NCBI GenBank assembly: GCA_031413415.1
Contig: JANOET010000331.1
Location: 1-23,760, forward strand
From: UBA668 sp031413415
Lineage (GTDB): Bacteria > Actinomycetota > Acidimicrobiia > Acidimicrobiales > Ilumatobacteraceae
Reading direction: 5' to 3'
DNA: 23,760 nucleotides
Part shown: one piece after another, positions 14,067-21,945 of the stretch
Position numbering within the stretch: the stretch's first letter is position 1
How the letters are laid out: every line of letters starts with the position of its first letter
Position numbers and translations under genes: made by a program
The notes under the pieces: model-generated
Databases searched by the model: none
Told to the model about the DNA's origin: nothing
Seen by the model: the letters and a program-made list of their open reading frames with translations, nothing else

Positions 14067-14913
14067 CTCGCTGCAGCCGGTGCGGTCGTGGGTCGCGGGC
14101 CAGATCCGCAGCCGCGTGGTCGGTGACGACCCCGATGACAAGGCCGCGGCCATCTTCGACGCGCCCGGCCCCCGTTGGTTCGCCGACGACCGGGTCATCC
14201 GGCGTGTGCACGCCGACGCTTCGATGTTCGTCGGCGGGCTCCGCGCCATCCTGCTGCAGTCGCTGCACCCGTTGGCGATGGCCGGCGTGGCACAACACTC
14301 CGACTACCGCCACGACCCGTGGGGTCGGCTGCAGCGCACGGCCGACTTCCTCGCGGCCACCACGTTCGGCAACGAACAGACGGCCCAGGGAGCGATCGAC
14401 CGCGTGCGATCGGTGCACCAACGAGTGCGTGGCCGCGCGGCCGACGGCCGCCCGTACTCGGCGAACGATCCGCACCTGCTCCGGTGGGTGCACGTGTGCG
14501 AGGTCGACAGCTTCCTGGCGGCCTACCGACGGTACGGCGCGGCGGAGATCACCGACGCGGAGGCCGACCAGTACGTGGCCGACATGGCGGTCGTCGCATC
14601 GGCGCTGGGCGTGAACCACCCGCCGGTGACGGTGCGCCAACTGCGTGCAGAGATCGCCGACTTCCGCGACGAGTTGCAGGGCACGCCCGAAGCGCGTCAG
14701 GCGGCGCGGTTCCTGCTGCTCGAACCACCACTGCCGCTGGCGGCTCGCCCGCCCTACGCGGTGCTCGCCGCCGCGTCGGTGGCGCTGTTGCCGGGCTGGA
14801 CACGGTGGCCGCTGCGACTGCCGTACCTGCCGTTCAGCGAGACCGTGCTCGTGCGCCCCGCCGGCGCGGCCATCACCAGCGTCATCCGCTGGTCGCTCAC
14901 TCGCGCAGCCTGA
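14053..14913 (+). CDS. Oxygenase MpaB family protein (DUF2236)
   Basis: A 286-residue member of the MpaB/latex-clearing-protein-like DUF2236 family, in which characterised proteins are heme-b oxygenases. Conserved parts are 'LLQSLHPLAMAGVAQHS' (residues 68-83, with the histidines H72 and H82), 'DPWGRLQRTADFLAATTFG' (88-106) and 'HLLRWVHVCEVDSFLAAY' (141-158). Heme binding here is inferred from the family. The ATG lies inside the end of the M15 peptidase gene (14-base overlap), so translation is probably coupled; no shared pathway is obvious. The C-terminal part is rich in Pro/Arg/Leu and ends 24 bases before the LpdA-like gene. Confidence 0.85.
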   Translation: MNTTDSLQPVRSWVAGQIRSRVVGDDPDDKAAAIFDAPGPRWFADDRVIRRVHADASMFVGGLRAILLQSLHPLAMAGVAQHSDYRHDPWGRLQRTADFLAATTFGNEQTAQGAIDRVRSVHQRVRGRAADGRPYSANDPHLLRWVHVCEVDSFLAAYRRYGAAEITDAEADQYVADMAVVASALGVNHPPVTVRQLRAEIADFRDELQGTPEARQAARFLLLEPPLPLAARPPYAVLAAASVALLPGWTRWPLRLPYLPFSETVLVRPAGAAITSVIRWSLTRAA

Positions 14914-14923
14914 CGAACGCAGG

Positions 14924-14929
14924 TAACCT
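14924..14929 (+). promoter_or_regulatory. Putative -10 box for the LpdA-like gene
   Basis: TAACCT ends 8 bases before the GTG at 14938, in the 24-base gap after the MpaB-like gene. It supports the GTG start and an independent, leaderless transcript. Confidence 0.45.
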
Positions 14930-14937
14930 CGGCGGTC

Positions 14938-16299
14938 GTGTCGACTCGTTTCGTGATCATCGGTGGTGGCCCGGCCGGGAACACCGCAGCCACCCATGCC
15001 GCTCGTCTCGGCGCTCAGGTCACCCTCATCGAGCGCGACGTCATCGGCGGTGCCGCCCATCTGTGGGACTGCATCCCGTCCAAGACGATGATCGCCACGG
15101 GCGGCGCCATCGCCTTCACCCGGCGCATCCAGGGCATGGGCCTCGAGCAGCAGGAGGCTGAGGTCGACATCCCGGCCCTCACCGAACGGATCACCAACAT
15201 CCAGGGTCGGTTGAAGGACAACACCACGCAGTTGCTCGAGAGCCAGGGCGTCACGCTCCTTCGTGGAACCGCGACACTCATCGGCCCGTACGAGGTCGAG
15301 GTCACGACGGCAGAGGGCACGCGGGTCATCCCGGCCGACGCCGTGCTGGTCGCCACCGGCACCAGCCCGCGTGTTCCCGATTGGTGCACGCCCGATGGCG
15401 AGCGCATCCTCACCACGCGCGACTGCTATCCGCCGAAGATCTTCCCGAAGAGGATCACGGTCATCGGTTCCGGCGTCACCGGTGTGGAGTTCGTCCACAT
15501 GTTCGCCAGCTTCGGTGCCGAGGTCACGCTCGTCGTCAGCCGCCAGCAGGTGCTGCCGTCCAAGGACCCCGAGGTGGCGGCGGTGCTCGAGGACGATTTC
15601 CTGCGCCGCGGGGTGAAGCTGTTGAAGGGCGCCCGGGCCACGTCCATCGAACGCGAGGGCGACGACGTGGTGGTCCGTTGCGACGACGGCCGAGTGGTGC
15701 GCAGCACCCACGCGGTGCTCGCCATCGGTTCCGTGCCGAACACCGAGGACCTCGGCCTCGACGCCGCAGGGGTCGAGATGGACCGTGGTGGCTACGTCAC
15801 GATCAACCGTCACTGCCAGAGCAGCCAGCCGCACATCTACGCCGCCGGCGACGTCAGCGGCAAGCTGCCGCTGTCCAGCGTGGCCAGTATGCAGGGTCGC
15901 AAGGTGGCCGAACACGTGATGGGCCTGCAGAAGGTGGCCCACCGCCACCTCGACTACGACAAGGCCGCCAGCGCCATCTTCACCGAACCCGAGATCGCCG
16001 ATGTCGGTCTTGCAGAGGCCGACGCGTTCGCAGTCGGACGCAAGATCCGCGTCACCAAGGTGCCGTTCTCGGCCACACCGAAGGCGCTCATCAACAACGA
16101 CTCGCGTGGGTTCGTGAAGATCATCAGCGACCCTGCGACGGGTGTGGTCCTCGGTGGTTCCATCGTCGGCCGCCACGCCGCCGAACTGATCAGCGTCATC
16201 GCGCTCGCAGTCACCGCGAATCTGAAGGTCACCGACATCGTCGAGAGTCTGCTGGTGCACCCGGCCCTCGCCGAGGCGTTGGCCGAAGCCGCCGAGTGA
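14938..16299 (+). CDS. NAD(P)H-quinone dehydrogenase of the LpdA type (disulfide-less flavoprotein)
   Basis: A 453-residue FAD flavoprotein of the pyridine-nucleotide disulfide oxidoreductase superfamily. 'IIGGGPAGNTAA' (7-18) is the FAD Rossmann motif, 'VIGSGVTGVEF' the NAD(P) motif and 'IYAAGDVSG' the second FAD motif. The CxxxxC redox disulfide is broken: only C45 remains in 'DCIPSKT', position 40 being Ala. This fits M. tuberculosis LpdA (Rv3303c)-type NAD(P)H:quinone reductases rather than true lipoamide dehydrogenase. The C-terminal 'HPALAEAL' keeps the His-Glu pair. No E2/E3 partner genes are nearby. The RDD membrane protein gene starts 10 bases downstream and may be co-transcribed. 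Confidence 0.88.
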   Translation: MSTRFVIIGGGPAGNTAATHAARLGAQVTLIERDVIGGAAHLWDCIPSKTMIATGGAIAFTRRIQGMGLEQQEAEVDIPALTERITNIQGRLKDNTTQLLESQGVTLLRGTATLIGPYEVEVTTAEGTRVIPADAVLVATGTSPRVPDWCTPDGERILTTRDCYPPKIFPKRITVIGSGVTGVEFVHMFASFGAEVTLVVSRQQVLPSKDPEVAAVLEDDFLRRGVKLLKGARATSIEREGDDVVVRCDDGRVVRSTHAVLAIGSVPNTEDLGLDAAGVEMDRGGYVTINRHCQSSQPHIYAAGDVSGKLPLSSVASMQGRKVAEHVMGLQKVAHRHLDYDKAASAIFTEPEIADVGLAEADAFAVGRKIRVTKVPFSATPKALINNDSRGFVKIISDPATGVVLGGSIVGRHAAELISVIALAVTANLKVTDIVESLLVHPALAEALAEAAE

Positions 16300-16309
16300 C
16301 GGCACCCTG

Positions 16310-16789
16310 ATGCCGCCCGCGGAACGAACGGCACCGGCGCTTCCCGGCGACGCCGTCCTCGCGTCGTTCCCAGCTCGCATCGGCGGGCTCGTGGTGGATC
16401 AGGCGGTCGCCGGCCTGCCCGTGTTCCTGGTCTTCGCCGCGTTGGGCTACTCGGCCAACGACATGCTCACCGGCGACCCGGCGTTGTGGTTCAACATCGC
16501 GTTCATCTCGCTCGGCCTGCTGCACGAGACCATCGGCGTCGCCCGCTTCGGTCGGACCGTGGGCAAATGGTTGTGCCGCACGCGCGTCGTCCATGCCGAC
16601 GACGGCGGCAGCGTCACCGTCAGCTCTGCATTCATCCGCTCGCTCGTCCCAGCCGTGTTCGGGGTCATCCCGGGCATCGGCATGTTCCTGCAGATGTCGG
16701 TCTACTTCTGGGCCTTCGTCGACCCGCGTCGTCAGGCCGTGCACGACAAAGCCGCCGGCACCCTCGTCGTGAACGCGCCGCGAACTTGA
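16310..16789 (+). CDS. RDD family membrane protein
   Basis: A 159-residue integral membrane protein of the RDD family, function poorly defined (some members move ions). The signature residues are visible: 'PARIGGLVVDQAV' near 21-33 (Arg...Asp at the first helix), 'GRTVGKWLCRTRVV' near 81-94 and 'RQAVHDKAAGTLVV' near 142-155. Three hydrophobic segments lie at about 24-46, 58-75 and 107-135. It begins 10 bases after the LpdA-like stop. It is the last gene before a convergent junction with the carboxylase gene. Confidence 0.85.
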   Translation: MPPAERTAPALPGDAVLASFPARIGGLVVDQAVAGLPVFLVFAALGYSANDMLTGDPALWFNIAFISLGLLHETIGVARFGRTVGKWLCRTRVVHADDGGSVTVSSAFIRSLVPAVFGVIPGIGMFLQMSVYFWAFVDPRRQAVHDKAAGTLVVNAPRT

Positions 16790-16826
16790 GTTCCTGGTGA
16801 ACGCGCGCAGCCTCTACGTTCTGCGG

Positions 16827-16847
16827 GACCAACCGGAGGGGCTGGTC
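16827..16847. terminator. Hairpin at convergent junction, possible bidirectional terminator
   Basis: GACCAACC and GGCTGGTC form an 8-bp stem with one mismatch around a GGAGG loop. It lies between the ends of the RDD and carboxylase genes and runs into the carboxylase stop codon. There is no T-tract, so terminator function is tentative. Confidence 0.3.
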
Positions 16848-18615
16848 ACTCGATGATGACCACCACGTCGCCGGCACCGACGGTGTCGCCGGCAGCGACC
16901 TTGATCTCTTTGACCTTGCCGGCCTTCTCGGCGTTGATCTGGTTCTCCATCTTCATCGCCTCGAGCACGACGACGGCCTGACCGGCCTCGACGTCCTGGC
17001 CGACCTCGACGAGCACCTTCACGATGGTGCCCTGCATGGGGACCTCGACGCTGCCGCTGCCGGCACCGGCGCCGCCGCTGCCGCCACCCGTTGCACGCGC
17101 CGGCTTCTTGGCCGCCTTGGCGGGACCAGCCGCGACCATGGGCATGTCGGGCACCCACATCTTCACGTCGAACCGCTTGCCGTTGACCTCGACCGTGGTG
17201 TTGCGCTGCACCAGCGGCGCATCGTCGTCCCCGGCCGGGGCGGGTGCCTTCGGCGCCTCGATGCCCGACAGGTCGAGCACTTCCTCGACCCACTTCGTCG
17301 AGTGCTGCATGGCCTGGAAGTCGGGGTGCTTGAGAATGGCCAGGTCGGCAGGGATGGTGGTCGCCACACCTTCGACGACCATCTCCTCGAGTGCCCGGAT
17401 GGTGCGCGCGATGGCGGTGGGTCGGTCCTTGCCCCACACGACGAGCTTGCCGATCAGGTTGTCGTAGTACTGGCTGACGGTGTCGCCGGTCTCGTAGCCG
17501 GCGTCGAAGCGCACGCCGAAACCGTCGGGGGCGACGAGCTTGCTGATCGTGCCGGGGGACGGCAGGAACTTGCCACCGGCGGGATTCTCGGCGTTGATGC
17601 GGATCTCGATGGCGTGGCCGCGACGCTGCGCCGCGACCTCGTCCTGCGTCATCGGCAACTTCTCGCCACTGGCGACGCGGATCTGCCACTCGACCAGATC
17701 GATGCCGGTGATGACCTCGGTGACGGGGTGCTCGACCTGCAGACGGGTGTTCATCTCGAGGAAGAAGAACTCGCCGTCCTGGTAGATGAACTCGACTGTG
17801 CCGGCGTTGTAGTAGCCGACGGCCTTCGCGGCCTTGATGGCAGCCTCGCCCATGGCCTCTTCGATGCCGGGCTCCATGCCGTACGAGGGGGCCTCCTCGA
17901 TGAGCTTCTGGTGCCGACGTTGCGCCGAGCAGTCGCGGGTGCTGACCCACACCACGTCGCCGTGCTGGTCGCCGATGATCTGGACCTCGACATGGCGCGG
18001 CCAGGTGAGGTATCGCTCGATGTAGATCTCGTCGCGGCCGAAGAACGCCTTGGACTCGCGCTTCGCGCTGTCCATGGCCTCCTGCACTTCTTCCTCCGCG
18101 CGGACGACCTTCATGCCGCGGCCGCCGCCACCGAACGCCGCCTTGATGGCGAGGGGGTAGCCGAACTCGCGACCGAAGGTGACGATCTCGTCGACGTGTT
18201 CGACGAACTCGGTGGTGCCGGGAACGATGGGTGCTCCGCCGCGCAGTGCTGCTTTGCGCGAGCTGACCTTGTCGCCCATCTCGTCGATCGCGGCAGGCGG
18301 GGGCCCGATGAACGCAACGCCCTTGGCCGTGATCGCCCGGGCGAAGTCGGCGTTCTCGCTGAAGAAGCCATAGCCCGGGTGAACACCGTCGGCGCCGCTC
18401 TGTTCGATCGCACTGAGGATGGCCTCGGTGTTCAGGTAACTCTCGGCCGCCGTGGTGCCACCGAGCGCGTACGCCTCGTCGGCGAGGCGCACGTGGAGTG
18501 CCTCGCGATCCAGTTCGCTGTAGACCGCGACGGTCTCGATGCCGAGTTCGCGGGCGGCTCGGATGACACGGACGGCGATCTCGCCGCGGTTGGCAATCAG
18601 GATCTTTTTCAGCAC
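16846..18615 (-). CDS. Acetyl-/propionyl-CoA carboxylase alpha chain (biotin carboxylase + BCCP)
   Basis: A 589-residue two-domain subunit that carboxylates its own biotin with ATP and bicarbonate, for transfer to an acyl-CoA by a separate beta subunit (not in this window). The biotin carboxylase is at 1-450: 'ILIANRGEIAVRVIRAA' start, ATP-grasp glycine loop 'FGGGGRGMK' (161-169), 'EMNTRLQVEHPVTE' (287-300). A Gly/Ala/Ser/Lys-rich linker (about 495-522) leads to a C-terminal biotinyl domain with 'EAMKM' and biotinyl Lys555. This fits actinobacterial AccA/PccA chains; which acyl-CoA is used depends on the beta partner. The GTG at 18615 follows an AAGATT box by 7 bases. It is divergent from the biotin ligase gene, 19 bases between start codons. 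Confidence 0.95.
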   Translation of the reverse strand: MLKKILIANRGEIAVRVIRAARELGIETVAVYSELDREALHVRLADEAYALGGTTAAESYLNTEAILSAIEQSGADGVHPGYGFFSENADFARAITAKGVAFIGPPPAAIDEMGDKVSSRKAALRGGAPIVPGTTEFVEHVDEIVTFGREFGYPLAIKAAFGGGGRGMKVVRAEEEVQEAMDSAKRESKAFFGRDEIYIERYLTWPRHVEVQIIGDQHGDVVWVSTRDCSAQRRHQKLIEEAPSYGMEPGIEEAMGEAAIKAAKAVGYYNAGTVEFIYQDGEFFFLEMNTRLQVEHPVTEVITGIDLVEWQIRVASGEKLPMTQDEVAAQRRGHAIEIRINAENPAGGKFLPSPGTISKLVAPDGFGVRFDAGYETGDTVSQYYDNLIGKLVVWGKDRPTAIARTIRALEEMVVEGVATTIPADLAILKHPDFQAMQHSTKWVEEVLDLSGIEAPKAPAPAGDDDAPLVQRNTTVEVNGKRFDVKMWVPDMPMVAAGPAKAAKKPARATGGGSGGAGAGSGSVEVPMQGTIVKVLVEVGQDVEAGQAVVVLEAMKMENQINAEKAGKVKEIKVAAGDTVGAGDVVVIIE

Positions 18616-18634
18616 AGGTGGCAATCTTGGCGGA
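18616..18634. promoter_or_regulatory. 19-bp divergent promoter shared by the carboxylase and biotin ligase genes
   Basis: Only 19 bases separate the GTG (minus) and ATG (plus) start codons, and no Shine-Dalgarno is visible for either gene. Within the 7-bp CAATCTT (18622-18628), the plus strand reads CAATCT and the minus strand AAGATT, both keeping A at position 2 and T at position 6 of a -10 box, and each ends exactly 7 bases before its own start codon. Overlapping, nearly symmetric -10 elements driving two leaderless mRNAs is the simplest reading. Confidence 0.5.
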
Positions 18635-19363
18635 ATGGAGACCCCCGGTGCCACCCCATCGCCGTCAGGCCATCCTGCGTGGCCGGCCGGCTGGCATGTC
18701 CGCGTGGTCGACGAGACCGGCAGCACCAACGCCGATCTGCTCGCCGCAGCGACTGCCGGGGCGCCGGATCGCACGGTGTTGGCGGCCCGCCACCAGACAG
18801 CGGGCCGAGGTCGGCTGGACCGCACCTGGGTGGCGCCACCCGGTGCCAACCTGCTCGTGTCGCTGCTCTTCACCGACGTTCCCCACGTTCCGCACGTGCT
18901 CACGCAGAAGGTCGGCGTCGCCGCCGCCATCGCCTGTGAAGGCCTCGCCGATGCCAGCCCCACGCTGAAATGGCCCAACGACCTGCTGCTCGACGATCGG
19001 AAACTGGCAGGCGTGCTGGCGCAGTCGACGTTCGTCGGCGGTCACCAGGCCGTCGTCGTGGGCATCGGTATCAACGTCGGTTGGGCGCCACCCGAGGCGG
19101 CACGGCTGGGTGACGGCATCGACCCGTTGCGAGTCCTGGCGCGGTTGCTCGCTGCATTCGACGGTCTGCCCGGCGACATCGCGCCCGACTACCGCGCCCG
19201 CCTGGGCACACTGGGCCGGCACGTCAGGGTCGACCTGGCGGATGGAGCCGTCGACGGCCGAGCCATCGACGTGGATCCCGACGGACGACTGCTCGTGCTC
19301 GACGAGTGTGGAATCACCCATCGAATCGACACGGGCGACGTGATCCATCTTCGACCACGATGA
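18635..19363 (+). CDS. birA: Biotin--[acetyl-CoA-carboxylase] ligase
   Basis: Attaches biotin to the BCCP lysine via biotinyl-AMP. 242 residues with no N-terminal winged helix, so a monofunctional ligase, not a repressor. 'DETGSTN' (27-33), the glycine-rich 'GRGRLDRTW' (57-65), 'KWPNDLL' with K112 and 'KLAGVLAQ' (123-130) are the standard active-site segments, and the C-terminal small beta domain is present to 'GDVIHL'. The ATG at 18635 is chosen because the frame upstream runs antisense through the carboxylase start region and the family N-terminus begins soon after. Its most likely client, the BCCP domain, is encoded by the divergent neighbour. Confidence 0.93.
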   Translation: METPGATPSPSGHPAWPAGWHVRVVDETGSTNADLLAAATAGAPDRTVLAARHQTAGRGRLDRTWVAPPGANLLVSLLFTDVPHVPHVLTQKVGVAAAIACEGLADASPTLKWPNDLLLDDRKLAGVLAQSTFVGGHQAVVVGIGINVGWAPPEAARLGDGIDPLRVLARLLAAFDGLPGDIAPDYRARLGTLGRHVRVDLADGAVDGRAIDVDPDGRLLVLDECGITHRIDTGDVIHLRPR

Positions 19364-19367
19364 CCAC

Positions 19368-19373
19368 TACCGT
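19368..19373 (+). promoter_or_regulatory. Putative -10 box for the LCP gene
   Basis: TACCGT lies just after the birA stop. It ends 8 bases before an in-frame GTG at 19382 but only 2 bases before the ATG at 19376, so if it is the real promoter, GTG 19382 would be the leaderless start. Confidence 0.3.
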
Positions 19374-19375
19374 TG

Positions 19376-20368
19376 ATGGTCGTGCTGGCCATCGACACGA
19401 CCCCGCTGCCGAAGCGGCGTCGACTCCCTTCGCTGCTGATGGTGGCACTCCTCGTCACCGTCGCCGGTGCGGTGGGGGTGCTCATCGCAGCGCGCCGCAC
19501 GGTCGAGGCGGTCGATCGTGTGCCCAACGTGGCCGGTGTGCTCAGCCCTGCCAGTTCGAACGTCGACAACTACCTCCTCGTCGGGAGCGACAGCCGCGAG
19601 TTCGGCGATCCGAACACCGGCGAGACGGGCCAGGTCAGCGGGAACCGCAGCGACACCATCATGGTGCTGCGGTACGACACGAATTCGGGTGAAGCGTCGC
19701 TGCTGTCCATTCCCCGAGACCTCTATGTCGCCGTGCCGGGCCACGACGGCAAGCGTCGCATCAACTCGGCCTTCAACGACGGCCCCGACGTGTTGGTCCG
19801 CACCGTGCAGACCGAGCTCGGAATTCCCATCCATCACTACGTCGAGATCGACTTCACCGGGTTCGAGCGGTTGGTCGAGGCGCTCGGCGGGGTGCAGGTG
19901 TGCTTCCTGTACCCGACACGAGACCTGAACACCGGACTGAACATCACCCAGCCCGGCTGCCACGTGCTCGACGGAACACAGTCGCTCGCGTATGCGCGGA
20001 GCCGTTACTACGAGGAGTTCCGCGACGGCGAGTGGCACCAGGACCCGACGAGCGACCTCGGCCGGTCGAAGCGTCAGCGCGAGTTCGTCAACGCCTGCCT
20101 ACAGGCGACCGTCTCGCAACTGAAGACGAACCCGTTCCGTGCAGGCGAGTTGGTGGCAGCCATCGGCGACGCCGTGCGGATCGACGAGCACCTCGACCCC
20201 ATCGAAGCCGGCTCGTCACTGCGGAGCGCGGTGTCCGGCGGCCTGCAGTCGTACGCCCTCCCAGTGGTGCCCGAGACCATCGACGGCAACGCCGTGCTGC
20301 TCCTCGGCGACGACGCCGGTGCCGTCCTCGCCTACTTTCGCGGTGACGGGCCCGCGCCCGGGCCGTGA
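19376..20368 (+). CDS. LytR-CpsA-Psr (LCP) family cell-wall glycopolymer ligase
   Basis: LCP enzymes transfer lipid-linked glycopolymers onto peptidoglycan outside the membrane. 330 residues: a short cytoplasmic N-terminus 'PLPKRRRLP', one membrane helix (about 17-39), then the LCP domain. Conserved segments are 'YLLVGSDSRE' (D72, R74), 'NRSDTIMV' (91-97), 'LLSIPRDLYV' (R114, D115), 'RRINSAFNDG', 'VEIDFTGFERLVEALGGV' and 'LDGTQSLAYARSR' followed by 'DLGRSKRQREFV'. Start is taken as ATG 19376; GTG 19382 is a real alternative (removes 2 residues). The gene precedes rmlC-rmlB-rmlD, consistent with ligation of a rhamnose-containing wall polymer. Confidence 0.93.
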   Translation: MVVLAIDTTPLPKRRRLPSLLMVALLVTVAGAVGVLIAARRTVEAVDRVPNVAGVLSPASSNVDNYLLVGSDSREFGDPNTGETGQVSGNRSDTIMVLRYDTNSGEASLLSIPRDLYVAVPGHDGKRRINSAFNDGPDVLVRTVQTELGIPIHHYVEIDFTGFERLVEALGGVQVCFLYPTRDLNTGLNITQPGCHVLDGTQSLAYARSRYYEEFRDGEWHQDPTSDLGRSKRQREFVNACLQATVSQLKTNPFRAGELVAAIGDAVRIDEHLDPIEAGSSLRSAVSGGLQSYALPVVPETIDGNAVLLLGDDAGAVLAYFRGDGPAPGP

Positions 20369-20395
20369 TCCCATCCGCTGCCTGATCAGGCCCGC

Positions 20396-20401
20396 CATAC
20401 T
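20396..20401 (+). promoter_or_regulatory. Putative -10 box for the rml operon
   Basis: CATACT ends 7 bases before the ATG of rmlC at 20409. It fits the window-wide leaderless pattern and would make rmlCBD a transcription unit separate from the LCP gene. Confidence 0.45.
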
Positions 20402-20408
20402 GTTCCCG

Positions 20409-20960
20409 ATGCCGAACGTCAGAGAGAGTTCCCACATCGCCGGAGTGCACATCGTCGAGCCCACGCTCCACGGCGACCAGCGCGGTCTGTTCATCGAGAC
20501 CTACCGTCGTGAGTGGTTCCCGAATGCCCGCGAGATGCTGCAGGGCAACCGCTCGAACAAGCAGCAGGGCGCGGTCGTGGGACTGCACTACCACCTTCAC
20601 CAGGCGGACTACTGGTACTGCCCGGTCGGCACCATTCGTGTCGTGCTGCACGACCTGCGCGAGGGCGGTCTCACCTACGGCGGCACCGAGTGCTTCGACA
20701 TCTCCGGCGAGAACCATCTCGGTGTCTACATCCCGCCCGGTGTGGCGCATGGTTTTGCAGCACTCACCGATGTGGTCATGACGTATCTCGTCGACGGCTA
20801 CTACAACCCGGCCGACGAGCTCGGTGTCCGCTGGGACGATCCGGTCATCGGTGCCGACTGGGGTGTCACCGATCCCGTCCTTTCCGCACGCGACGAGGCG
20901 AACCCGCTTCGTGCCGACCTGCCCGAGGGCCGCCGCCCCTACTGGCCGATGCGCACCTGA
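20409..20960 (+). CDS. rfbC: dTDP-4-dehydrorhamnose 3,5-epimerase
   Basis: Cupin-fold epimerase (RmlC), third step of dTDP-L-rhamnose synthesis. 183 residues, normal length. 'GDQRGLFIETYRREWF' (22-37) holds the substrate-binding Arg25; 'VVGLHYHLHQADYW' (56-69) carries the catalytic His60; 'YIPPGVAHGFAALTDVVMTYLVDGYYNP' is the second conserved block with the tyrosines. It differs from archetypal RmlC in details ('GLHYHLH' for 'GLHYQ'), so a related dTDP-sugar epimerase is possible, but the rmlB and rmlD neighbours favour rhamnose. The ATG is preceded by CATACT at leaderless spacing. The next gene follows after 19 bases. Confidence 0.88.
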   Translation: MPNVRESSHIAGVHIVEPTLHGDQRGLFIETYRREWFPNAREMLQGNRSNKQQGAVVGLHYHLHQADYWYCPVGTIRVVLHDLREGGLTYGGTECFDISGENHLGVYIPPGVAHGFAALTDVVMTYLVDGYYNPADELGVRWDDPVIGADWGVTDPVLSARDEANPLRADLPEGRRPYWPMRT

Positions 20961-20979
20961 CCGAGGAGAATCTCCTGAC

Positions 20980-21945
20980 ATGAAACTGTTCGTCACCGGC
21001 GCCGCCGGCTTCATCGGTTCCAACTACGCACGCTGGGTGTTGAACAACAGCGATGACCAGATCACCATCTACGACGCGCTCACCTACGCGGGCAACATGG
21101 AGAGCATCAACGACATCGTCGACGGCGATCGTTGCCGCTTCATCCATGCCGACATCTGCGATCGCGACGCGGTGCTGAAGGGTATGGACGGCCACGACGC
21201 CGTGGTGCACTTCGCCGCCGAGAGCCACGTCGACCGCAGCATCAAGAATCCCGACGCCTTCGTGCGCACGAACGTGTTCGGCACCAACGTGCTGTGCGAC
21301 GTCGCCCGCCAGGTGGGCGTGCAGAAGTTCCTGCACATCAGTACCGACGAGGTGTACGGCACCATCGACGAGGGTTCGTTCATCGAGACCGACATCCTCA
21401 CCCCACGCTCGCCGTACTCGGCCGCCAAGGCGGGGAGCGACCTCATTGCGCTCAGCTACGTCACCACCTACGGCCTGCCCGTCGTGGTCACCCGCTGCAG
21501 CAACAACTTCGGCCCGTACCAGTTCCCCGAGAAGGTCATTCCGCTGTTCACCACGAACCTGCTCGACGGCAAGCAGGTTCCGCTGTATGGCGACGGTGGC
21601 AACGTGCGCGACTGGATCCATGTGGAGGACCACAACCGGGCGGCGCACCTTGTGCTCACCGACGGTGTCGTCGGCGAGGTGTACAACATCGGCGCCCACC
21701 AGGAGATGACGAACAAGGAGCTCACGTACGCGCTGCTCGAGCTGTGCGACCGCGACGAGAGCTTCATCAAGCCCGTCGACGATCGGCTCGGGCACGATCG
21801 CCGGTACTCGGTGAACATCGACAAGGTCGCTGCGCTCGGGTGGCGGATGGAGCGCTCGTTCGACGAGAGCCTGCAGTCCACCGTGCAGTGGTACACCGAC
21901 AACCGCTGGTGGTGGGAACCGCTCAAGGTCAAGGCCGGCCTCTGA
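20980..21945 (+). CDS. rfbB: dTDP-glucose 4,6-dehydratase
   Basis: RmlB, second step of dTDP-L-rhamnose synthesis; short-chain dehydrogenase fold with tightly bound NAD. 321 residues. 'TGAAGFIGSNY' (6-16) is the nucleotide motif; the dehydratase triad T122-D123-E124 in 'STDEVYG' and Y146/K150 in 'SPYSAAK' are intact; 'SNNFGPYQFPEKVIPLF' and 'YGDGGNVRDWIHVEDH' are RmlB signatures. GAGGAG (20963-20968) is 11 bases before the ATG, a slightly long Shine-Dalgarno spacing expected for an operon-internal gene. Its TGA overlaps the rmlD ATG by one base (TGATG). The thymidylyltransferase gene rmlA, normally in such clusters, is not in the window. Confidence 0.95.
   Translation: MKLFVTGAAGFIGSNYARWVLNNSDDQITIYDALTYAGNMESINDIVDGDRCRFIHADICDRDAVLKGMDGHDAVVHFAAESHVDRSIKNPDAFVRTNVFGTNVLCDVARQVGVQKFLHISTDEVYGTIDEGSFIETDILTPRSPYSAAKAGSDLIALSYVTTYGLPVVVTRCSNNFGPYQFPEKVIPLFTTNLLDGKQVPLYGDGGNVRDWIHVEDHNRAAHLVLTDGVVGEVYNIGAHQEMTNKELTYALLELCDRDESFIKPVDDRLGHDRRYSVNIDKVAALGWRMERSFDESLQSTVQWYTDNRWWWEPLKVKAGL

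Noticed and set aside
13888..16380. Very long open frame (830 codons) on the minus strand opposite the MpaB-like and LpdA-like genes
   Set aside because: The plus strand carries clear family motifs throughout, and the antisense translation is Arg/Asp/His-rich with no recognisable domain; such frames are common opposite high-GC genes.
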